DNA of 11,676 nt, taken from Fimbriimonas sp. GTDB taxonomy: Bacteria; Armatimonadota; Fimbriimonadia; Fimbriimonadales; Fimbriimonadaceae. Positions 1 to 5,793 of the stretch are shown one piece after another (the stretch's first letter is position 1; every line of letters starts with the position of its first letter). Position numbers and translations under genes: made by a program. The stretch lies in contig JAUJNV010000047.1 in NCBI GenBank assembly GCA_030447945.1, positions 1-11,676 of the forward strand, given 5' to 3'. A model generated the notes under the pieces. The model had not been told where the DNA came from. It saw only the letters and a program-made list of their open reading frames with translations, and did not search any database.

Positions 1-1
1 A

Positions 2-448
2 GATGGTCGGAGCGGGATAGCCCCACTCCTCAATCATATAGGCGCTTCCCATTTCGCCGTCGACGCCACGCTCCGTGCCGATTCAGGCAAGCATCTTGGG
101 AAGGCCGTCCTCCCCGAGTTCCTGAGCGATGCGCGGCAGTCCAGCGAGGGCGAAAGCTTCGTCGACCCGCAGGTAGCCACCGTTCTGGTGGCGCAGGAAC
201 TCGACGTAGCTCCACGGCAGGCGGAGCCCGACGGCCGCCTCGGCGCGGGCCACCATCTCGTCGGTGAGCGGAGCGCCGTAGGTCCGGTCTAACCTCCGGA
301 CCCGCTCCGCCTCCATCTTCGCACGGCGCCGCCGGGAGAAGAGTCGACCGAGTCGGCTCATCGACTCGATGACGTCCTCCGACTCGATCTCCGCTCGGGG
401 CTGCCAGAGCCGGCGAGCGAGCTCGGCGATCTCCTCCCGGGCATCCAT
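2..448 (-). pseudogene. SMI1/KNR4 family protein, interrupted by in-frame TGA and cut by left edge
   Basis: The ORF starts at ATG 448 and stops at TGA 83-85 after 121 codons. Residues about 61-95 carry the SMI1/KNR4 core pattern: an E-rich helix, 'GLRLPWSYVEFLRHQNGGYL' and a following hydrophobic segment. Past the stop the same frame stays open to the window edge and reads IGTERGVDG..., then SAYMIEEWGYP, a recognisable conserved SMI1 segment. The stop is therefore premature: a Gly codon GGA at 83-85 would give the expected GIG-type turn. SMI1/KNR4 proteins are small soluble proteins, often immunity proteins of bacterial toxin systems, but no toxin gene is visible here. The start lies 3 nt after the DAHP synthase stop (452-454) with no clear Shine-Dalgarno, so it is probably translated by coupling. 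The alternatives are a sequencing error or a true truncated protein. Family assignment is fairly sure, function unknown. Confidence 0.72.
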
Positions 449-451
449 GAC

Positions 452-1510
452 TCAACCCGCTGCCGCCGCTTCGACTCCGACCGGCTCCGCCATCCGGCGG
501 CCCACCGCTCTCGCGATCGTTCGCAGCTCCGGCATGAGGGACTCGAACGACTCGATGGTGACGCTCTGCGCGCCGTCCTTCAGGGCGTGGTCGGGGTCCG
601 GGTGGACTTCGATGAGGAGCCCGTCGGCGCCCACGGCGACGGCGGCGCGGCTCATCGGGGGGACGAGCTCGCGGCGGCCGGTGCCCTGGGAGGGATCGAC
701 GATCACGGGCAGGTGCGAGAGGCTGTGGAGGGCAGGCACGGCGGAGAGGTCGAGGGTGTTGCGGGTGTGGGTCTCGAAGGTGCGGACGCCGCGCTCGCAG
801 AGCATGATCCGCTCGTTGCCCGCGCTCGCGATGTACTCGGCGGCGAGGAGCCACTCCTCGAATTTGGCGCTCATGCCCCGCTTCAGCATCACGGGCACAC
901 GGGACAGGCCCACCTCGTGCAGGAGGTCGTAGTTCTGCATGTTGCGGGTGCCGACCTGGAGGATGTCCGCGTACTCGGCGACCTCCTCCACCTTGCGGAC
1001 GTGCATCACCTCGGTGACCACCTTCAGCCCGAATCGCCGTCCGGCCTCCTTGAGGAGACGGAGGCCCTCGACGCCCATCCCTTGGAAGGAGTAGGGGGAC
1101 GTGGAGGGCTTGTAAGCTCCGCCACGGAGAATGCGCGCGCCCGCGCGGGCCACGGCCTCCGCCGTCTTCATGAGCTGCTCCTCGGACTCGACGGTACAAG
1201 GGCCCGCCATCATGACAACCTCGTCACCTCCGATGGCGACACCGCCCACATCCACCACCGACCGTTCGAGCCGTGACTCGCGCGCCACGAACTTGTACGG
1301 CTTGGTGATGAGGATGACGTCCTCGACCCCGGCGAGGGCCCGCAGACCTTCGGCCGCCTCGACCTTGTCGGCGTTGGTGCCGCCGACCGCTCCGATGACC
1401 GTCTTTTCGACGCCGTAGATAGGGTTCACGACGTAACCGAGCCCGACCAGCCGGCCCTCGACCTCCTGAATCTGTTCCGCGGGACACCCGCTGCGCATCA
1501 CGACGATCAT
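452..1510 (-). CDS. aroF: 3-deoxy-7-phosphoheptulonate (DAHP) synthase, type I-beta with N-terminal regulatory domain
   Basis: Condenses phosphoenolpyruvate with erythrose 4-phosphate, the first step of the shikimate pathway, in the cytoplasm. The 352-residue protein has an N-terminal ferredoxin-like domain (about 1-70, [10 protein letters not shown]... to ILITKPYKF). In the Thermotoga maritima enzyme this domain mediates feedback inhibition by Tyr/Phe. A TIM barrel follows. Visible active-site segments are AGPC (102-105), [15 protein letters not shown] (130-144), VGTRNMQN (187-194), LKRG (209-212) and LIEVHPDP with KDGAQS (about 299-316). Three of the four expected metal ligands are present (Cys105, Glu301, Asp312). 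The fourth, normally His in the DPSH motif, is Gln275 (DPSQGTG). The start ATG at 1510 is chosen because it overlaps the hisC stop as ATGA (1507-1510), and the protein then begins exactly at the family's usual N-terminus; longer in-frame versions run into hisC. The SMI1 gene begins 3 nt downstream. Confidence 0.95.
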   Translation of the reverse strand: MIVVMRSGCPAEQIQEVEGRLVGLGYVVNPIYGVEKTVIGAVGGTNADKVEAAEGLRALAGVEDVILITKPYKFVARESRLERSVVDVGGVAIGGDEVVMMAGPCTVESEEQLMKTAEAVARAGARILRGGAYKPSTSPYSFQGMGVEGLRLLKEAGRRFGLKVVTEVMHVRKVEEVAEYADILQVGTRNMQNYDLLHEVGLSRVPVMLKRGMSAKFEEWLLAAEYIASAGNERIMLCERGVRTFETHTRNTLDLSAVPALHSLSHLPVIVDPSQGTGRRELVPPMSRAAVAVGADGLLIEVHPDPDHALKDGAQSVTIESFESLMPELRTIARAVGRRMAEPVGVEAAAAG

Positions 1511-2622
1511 CGGGCCACCGCCATCGGGCTCATGACGCCCCTTAACGCTTCTACGAAAAGATCGATCTCCTCGTCGGTGCCCACACTCACCCTGAGGCAC
1601 GTCGGGTTCCCCAGCACGTCGCCCGAGCGTACGATTACGCCTCGCTCCATCAGCGCCTGAAACACGGGCCGCGCGGGCTGCCCGAGGTCCGCCCACACGA
1701 AGTTCGCGTACCCCTCGCAGGGCGTCGCGCCCACCTCGCGGAAGGCGCGCGCGATCCGCTCCAGGCCGCGCCGGTTGTTCGCCACCGTCTTCGCGACGTG
1801 CTCCTCGTCCCCCAGCGCGGCCACGGCCGCCGCCTGCGCCAGAGCGTTCACGTTGAACGGCTCGCGGGCGCGGTTGACCGCGTCCACGACCTCTTCGGAT
1901 GCCATGCCGTACCCCACGCGGATGCCGGCGAGGCCGTGGGCCTTGCTCAGCGTGCGCAGGCCGACGACGTTATGGCCCTCGCGGATGTGATCCCGCGAGT
2001 CCGGCAGCTCGGGCACGTGCGCGGCGAACTCGTAGTACGCCTCGTCCAGCACGACCACGGTTTGCGGAGGAAGGTCGGCGAGCAACCGGTCCACTTCCGA
2101 CTTCGTCACGATCGTGCCGGTGGGGTTGTTCGGGTTGGCGATGAAGAGGAGCTTCGTCCGCTCCGTCGCCGCCCGGGCCATCGCAGGGAGGTCGTGGCGA
2201 TAGTCGCGGTCGAGGGGCACCTCCACCAGGCGGCACGGGACGAGTTGCGCGGTGGGGCCGTAGCGCGCGAAGGAGGGATCGCCGGTCAGCACTTCGTCCT
2301 CCTCCGAGCCCAGGAAGATCAGGCCCAGGAGATGGATGAGCTCATCGCTCCCGTTGCCGACCATGATCTGCGAGGTCGGAAGGTTCAGCTTCCGGGAGAG
2401 CGCGGCCTTGAGGTCGAACGCGGCCCCATCCGGATAAATGTGCATCGTCTCCGCCGCCTGCCGCACCGCCTCGACCGCCTTGGGCGACGGACCCAGGGGG
2501 TTTTCGTTGCTCGCAAGCTTCACGACCCGGTCGAGTCCGAGCTCGCGCTTAACCTCCGCGACGGGCTTCCCGGGCGAATACGGCTCCATTCGCAGGACGT
2601 TGGGGCGGATGGGAATGCTCAC
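1507..2622 (-). CDS. hisC: HisC-family aminotransferase (histidinol-phosphate or aromatic aminotransferase)
   Basis: A 371-residue PLP-dependent class I/II aminotransferase. The family motifs are in order: pY.PGKP at about 15-20, [13 protein letters not shown] (35-47), VGNGSDELI (88-96), NPNNPTG (163-169), DEAYYEF (193-199), the PLP lysine in [15 protein letters not shown] (Lys227) and the C-terminal LRVSVGT (Arg344, substrate carboxylate/phosphate side). It would transfer an amino group from glutamate to imidazole-acetol phosphate (histidine pathway) or to phenylpyruvate/4-hydroxyphenylpyruvate; members of this family do either or both. The four-base overlap with DAHP synthase, and no his gene nearby, favours an aromatic role, but that is inference. 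I chose GTG 2622, which keeps the usual short lead before the YSPGKP motif. ATG 2589 (360 residues) is the alternative, and neither has a strong ribosome site. Upstream ORF extension runs into repeat sequence. Confidence 0.93.
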   Translation of the reverse strand: MSIPIRPNVLRMEPYSPGKPVAEVKRELGLDRVVKLASNENPLGPSPKAVEAVRQAAETMHIYPDGAAFDLKAALSRKLNLPTSQIMVGNGSDELIHLLGLIFLGSEEDEVLTGDPSFARYGPTAQLVPCRLVEVPLDRDYRHDLPAMARAATERTKLLFIANPNNPTGTIVTKSEVDRLLADLPPQTVVVLDEAYYEFAAHVPELPDSRDHIREGHNVVGLRTLSKAHGLAGIRVGYGMASEEVVDAVNRAREPFNVNALAQAAAVAALGDEEHVAKTVANNRRGLERIARAFREVGATPCEGYANFVWADLGQPARPVFQALMERGVIVRSGDVLGNPTCLRVSVGTDEEIDLFVEALRGVMSPMAVAR

Positions 2623-2648
2623 AGGCTCTATTGTGGCGTGTTGGACGC

Positions 2649-2783
2649 GAGGAGAGGGCGTTTGGGGCTTTAAGGCGTTGGGGCCTTGAGGACGAGAGGG
2701 AGTCTTCAACCAGCGCAGGACCAAGGAGAAGCCACCCGCGCGCCAACGCCCCAACGCCCCAACGCCCCAACGCCTTCTCCTCA
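2649..2783. repeat. Gene-end inverted repeat A (TTGG-word family)
   Basis: Arms at about 2649-2692 and 2742-2783 are imperfect reverse complements. Read on the minus strand the first arm starts TGAGGAGAAGGCGTTGGGGC and the second ends GCCCCAAACGCCCTCTCC. Its outer edge is the TGA stop of the propeller gene (2781-2783). The distal arm ends about 27 nt before the GTG start of hisC. The spacer (about 2693-2741) has no ORF. There is no U-tract after the 3' arm, so a classical intrinsic terminator is not supported, though a long RNA hairpin is. Inverted repeat B at 5704-5793 shares its vocabulary and position. Confidence 0.7.
2743..2774. repeat. Four perfect tandem copies of CCAACGCC
   Basis: The 8-base unit CCAACGCC (GGCGTTGG on the minus strand) is repeated four times without a mismatch at 2743, 2751, 2759 and 2767. 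It makes up most of one arm of inverted repeat A. The opposite arm has only one clear copy (about 2673-2680), so the array has expanded on one side only. Such arrays commonly vary in copy number by replication slippage. Confidence 0.92.
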
Positions 2784-3881
2784 CATCCCCGGGAGCGCCT
2801 CAAACGGGGTGTAGGCCAGGCTGTCCACGCCCTTTGCGCACTCCAGGCTTCCCGCGAGCGTCTGATTTTGGAGGTTCAGAACGGCAATCCCGCCCGAGGC
2901 GGCGAAGCTGGCATAGGCGTAATCGCTGTAGGGATGAACCACGATGGAGGAAGACCGGCTCCTGGCGCCTGGGCGGCTGGGCGGCCGAGCCACGCGGAGG
3001 CGCTTGACTTCCTTTTCCGACCAGCTGCTTAGGAAGGCGATCTCGCCGCTGCCCGGGTGGCTGACGAGCGCGTGCTCGGAATCCCGGGTCACCGCGATGC
3101 TCAACGGGGAGCCGTGGGAGGGGAACGTCTTGCGGAGACCGAGGGTGGCGGTATCCACCGTGGCGACGGTGCCGCTCCGGCTGTCGCTCAGCCAAAGCGT
3201 CTCCCCGTCCGGAGCAATCGCAATGCTGTCGCTCGGCGGGATCGAGGGTGCCACGGTCGCCATTTTCTGGCGGAGATCGAGCACGGTCAGCCCCTTCGCC
3301 CCCGAGCTTGCGGTGTATACGGTTTGGCCCTTCCGCGAGAGGGTGAAGGTTTCCCCCTCTCGCGAGCCCCGCGTGAGCGTCTGCTCGACTCTTTGCTCGA
3401 CCGTGTCCACGACCAGAATAGCGGGTGGCCGGTGGCTAGCAACGGCAACATGCCTATCGTCCAGCCAAACCGGATCGTGCAGTCCCCGGTACGCGCCGAG
3501 CGGCATCCGCCATGAGATTTTCCGCTGGGGGATGTTAATCAACGTGAGAGAGTCTCCCTCCGCTTGCGGAGGTCCGGATTGGCAGGAGATCGCACGGTAT
3601 CCGATCGGAGCCACCACGAGTGATCTATGGCCCTTGCCGATGAGAATCGTGCCGCTCGTGGCTCCGCTCGTCAGGCTGATAAGGGCCACGGTACCCTTCT
3701 GGCTGTCGAGCGCCAGAAGGGTCCCTTCCGTCGAGGGAAGGCCCGGGCTGGCCTTCGCGTAGGTGGCGGAACCCGTGGGCAAGAAGACCTCCAGGCCACC
3801 CCACATCGCGGCGGACGCGACGAGCACCGCCAGGATCAGACATACGAGCGACACCGGCCCAACGTTGATCTTTTTAGACAT
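2781..3881 (-). CDS. Membrane-anchored YVTN/YncE-like beta-propeller protein
   Basis: A 366-residue protein of unknown specific function. Residues 1-8 are short and positively charged. Residues about 9-30 (VGPVSLVCLILAVLVASAAM) are one hydrophobic segment, either a signal anchor or an uncleaved signal peptide, so the rest should face the periplasm. From about 50 to 360 it contains repeated blades of the YVTN/surface-antigen type: GTLLALDSQKGTVALI, AILVVDTVEQRVEQTL, GLTVLDLRQ, IAIAPDGETLWLSDSRSGTVATVDTAT, SIAVTRDSEHALVSHPGSGEIAFL and IVVHPYSDYAYASFAASGGIAVLNLQ. No catalytic or haem motif is visible, so binding or scaffolding is more likely than catalysis. ATG 3881 is chosen over in-frame starts further upstream (3926) because GGGAAG lies just before it and the charged-then-hydrophobic N-terminus begins here. 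A C-terminal fragment of a paralogue lies directly upstream (4011-4223). Confidence 0.85.
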   Translation of the reverse strand: MSKKINVGPVSLVCLILAVLVASAAMWGGLEVFLPTGSATYAKASPGLPSTEGTLLALDSQKGTVALISLTSGATSGTILIGKGHRSLVVAPIGYRAISCQSGPPQAEGDSLTLINIPQRKISWRMPLGAYRGLHDPVWLDDRHVAVASHRPPAILVVDTVEQRVEQTLTRGSREGETFTLSRKGQTVYTASSGAKGLTVLDLRQKMATVAPSIPPSDSIAIAPDGETLWLSDSRSGTVATVDTATLGLRKTFPSHGSPLSIAVTRDSEHALVSHPGSGEIAFLSSWSEKEVKRLRVARPPSRPGARSRSSSIVVHPYSDYAYASFAASGGIAVLNLQNQTLAGSLECAKGVDSLAYTPFEALPGM

Positions 3882-4010
3882 CCCACTTCCCACAGCCATT
3901 GCTTGCTCGGGGTGCTCTACTGGCATGGCGAGAGGGGGAGTTCCGGGTCCTAGGTCCTTTGGAACACGCGTGTGAAGGGCGATCGCCTAACGTCGCCGGC
4001 CGACGCCTCG

Positions 4011-4223
4011 CTACCATTGGGGAGGCGAGTAGTCGACCGCGTCCGGTTTCGTGCCGCACTCGATGCGGGCGACCATTTCACGCTTCCCGGGATCCACCAT
4101 CGCGACCGCGCCGGAGGTGAAGACGTTGACGTAGGCGTGGCGCCTCGCCGGATGGACGACGAGGCCGGAGGAGCCCGAGTCGTAGGCAAGCGGGACGTCC
4201 TCGCCGGCACGAACATCCGGCGG
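4011..4223 (-). pseudogene. C-terminal remnant of a second beta-propeller protein
   Basis: Seventy open codons run from immediately after the serine hydrolase TAG (4224-4226), in the same frame, to TAG 4011-4013. The reading begins PPDVRAGEDVPLAYDSG, then LVVHPARRHAYVNVFTSGAV and ends IECGTKPDAVDYSPPQW. It matches the C-terminal last-blade region of the intact propeller gene next door (residues about 299-360: ARPPSRPG..., IVVHPYSDYAYASFAASGGI, LECAKGVDSLAYTPF). The shared positions are PP, VVHP, AY, SG, EC, K, D and Y-P. No ATG, GTG or TTG could start it before the in-frame ATG at about codon 42. It is therefore a 3' gene fragment left after duplication and deletion, or the 3' end of a gene lost when the hydrolase was inserted. 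The remaining 3882-4010 stretch holds only the leader of the intact propeller gene; I see no convincing promoter there. Confidence 0.75.
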
Positions 4224-5683
4224 CTACGGGCCCTTGGAGCCCATCTTTGCGCGCCGTAGTTCCGTCCAGTAGGGTAGAGCGTTGCCGTACCGCTTGCCCG
4301 GAGCGCCCCCTCCGTTGCCATCGATCCTGCTCAGCGTTAGGGCCGCTCCGTTCATCAGATCGCCACGGGGCTTCAGATCCAAATGAACGCGGTACTCGTA
4401 GCGCGCCGCGTCGTCCGTCCGCACGTCGCCGTCGAAGACGCCGTACCCGCGCCCGTTAGTGATTTGCAGGTCCTCGACCGGATGCTCCTCTCGTCCCAAC
4501 CGAGCGATCGCTCCATCACCTTCGCGGATGTCCAGCATGAACGGCAGCCGCTCGTTGTAGGTCTCGATCGTCCCCTCCCATCGCCCGAAGAAACTGGCGG
4601 GTACCGGATCCCCCGGATCCTCGGGCTTGAGCGCCGCTCGCTCCGCACGAAGACGCTCCTCCAGTACGGGTACCACGGCGGCGACGGCGTCGTCCGACGA
4701 TCGCACGGCAAGAGCGCTCTGGCCGTTGGTGACGATGGCGACGACGAGGTCCAGCTCGGGAACGAGCGTCAGGGCCGTGGTCACTCCACCCATCTGCCCC
4801 ATGTGCTGCACGATGTGAGCTCCCAGACGGTCCCGATTGCTGGCCCAGCCAAGGCCGTAACCCCGCGTCTCGTCCATGAGGATGGACGGGCGATGCATCT
4901 CCGCGAGCACGTCGGGGGAGAGGAGGCCGGGGCCTTGGCCAAGGTGGAACCGGCCAAAAGCGAGCAGGTCCTCGATACTCGCGTAAGCGGCCGAACCGCC
5001 CGGGTGGTCGAATGTGTAGTGGGGATAGGGGACGCCATCGGGGCCGTAGGCGACGGCTTCTCCGCCCTCGGCCGGGGCGCCGATGGAGGAGTCTCGCATG
5101 CCCAGGGGAGCGAACACCTCGTCCGCCATGAACTCCGCGTAAGGCCGCCCAGAGAGCCGCTCGATCAGCAGATCGAGCAGTCCGTAGCCGAGGTTGGAGT
5201 AGTGGTACCGCTCGCCCGGCGGGGAAAAGAGCTTCGCGTAGCGCTGGATGACCTCGTCCATCGGAGGCCGCCGGCAGGGCTCGTCGGCATAGAAGAACCG
5301 GTAGAACGTGGGCAACCCCGCGCTGTGGTCGGCCACGCGCCGCACCGTCGCCCCCTGCGCGTCACCCGCCTTCCCCTCGATCCTGGCACCTTCCAGGTAG
5401 TCGTTCAGGGGCGCGTCCAGATCGACGAGCCCCCGCTGCGCGAGGAGCATGAGCCCCGTCGTCGTCATCGGCTTGGTCACGGAGGCGAGCGAGTACGGCG
5501 TCTGCGGCGTCGCGGGGGTGCCCCGCTCCCGGTTTGCGAGCCCGGCCGCACCCAGCAGAAGCGTCTCCTTGCCCCGCGAGATGCCGTACGTTACCGAGGG
5601 AGGGTGAGCGGATCGAGAGCCCGGACAAGGTTCTCTTCGAACTCACGCAGCGAGGCGGGAACGGCAGACGGGCGTAGGCTCAC
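4224..5683 (-). pseudogene. Serine hydrolase (class C beta-lactamase fold) with lipocalin-like tail, N-terminal frameshift
   Basis: A beta-lactamase-fold (PF00144-like) serine hydrolase/transpeptidase homologue. Its motifs are SVTK (S-x-x-K nucleophile, Val codon at 5478-5480), HYSNLGYG (Y-x-N) and QHMGQMGG (H-x-G). The C-terminal 125 or so residues (FFGRWEGTIETYN... to LPYWTELRR) resemble the beta-barrel tail common in this family, and the end looks natural. Upstream of the nucleophile the frame reads SVTYGISRGKETLLLGAAG, the usual first strands. That frame has no ATG, GTG or TTG between an upstream TGA (at about 5642-5644) and the GTG inside SVTK. The frame before it, from GTG 5683 (VSLRPSAVPASLREFEENL...RALDPLTLP), reads as the normal N-terminal helix and stops at TAA 5591-5593. 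One extra C in the C-run at about 5596-5604 joins the two into 486 codons. Substrate is unknown (peptide, ester or beta-lactam). No signal peptide is visible and the GTG lacks a good ribosome site. Confidence 0.82.
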
Positions 5684-5703
5684 GGAGCAAGAGTATCTCG
5701 AAA

Positions 5704-5793
5704 GAGTTGAGCGTTGGAGGTTGAGGATTGAGGGTTGAGGGAGACGGCTCCGGTCTCAATACTCAACACCCAACGTCCAACGCCCAACCCTCA
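5704..5793. repeat. Gene-end inverted repeat B (heptamer TTGG/TTGAG family)
   Basis: Arms 5704-5740 and 5755-5793 are imperfect reverse complements built of seven-base units. On the minus strand the first arm reads TGAGGGTTGGGCGTTGG then ACGTTGGGTGTTGAGTATTGAG. The second arm reads as its complement with substitutions mostly between G and A. A short inner stem GAGAC/GTCTC (5741-5745, 5753-5757) closes the loop. The outer edge is the secretin TGA stop (5791-5793), as in repeat A. The other edge lies about 20 nt before the hydrolase GTG. This gap contains no other gene. Confidence 0.75.

Noticed and set aside
587..1276. Plus-strand ORF of 229 codons opposite DAHP synthase
   Set aside because: Antisense shadow caused by the third-position GC bias. 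The minus-strand gene is unambiguous.
2649..2783. CRISPR array or classical intrinsic terminator at the repeat regions
   Set aside because: There are no repeats separated by unique spacers of constant length, and no run of T follows the 3' arm in the transcribed direction.
3964..3973. Perfect 10-bp palindrome ACACGCGTGT upstream of the propeller gene, considered as an operator
   Set aside because: A 10-bp palindrome is expected several times by chance in a window of this size, and no promoter elements are recognisable around it.
3950..4321. Minus-strand ORF of 123 codons overlapping the hydrolase end
   Set aside because: It is out of frame with the propeller-like remnant that shows real similarity. 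Its own product is Arg/Ser/Thr-rich low-complexity sequence typical of a wrong frame.
4383..5738. Long plus-strand ORF of 451 codons opposite the serine hydrolase
   Set aside because: It mirrors a gene with clear catalytic motifs on the other strand, is rich in Arg/Gly/Val/His from antisense high-GC codons, has no recognisable domain and runs into inverted repeat B.
5704..5793. Insertion sequence or MITE with target-site duplication
   Set aside because: No transposase, no clean terminal inverted repeats and no flanking direct repeat are visible. The arms are internally periodic, unlike a MITE.
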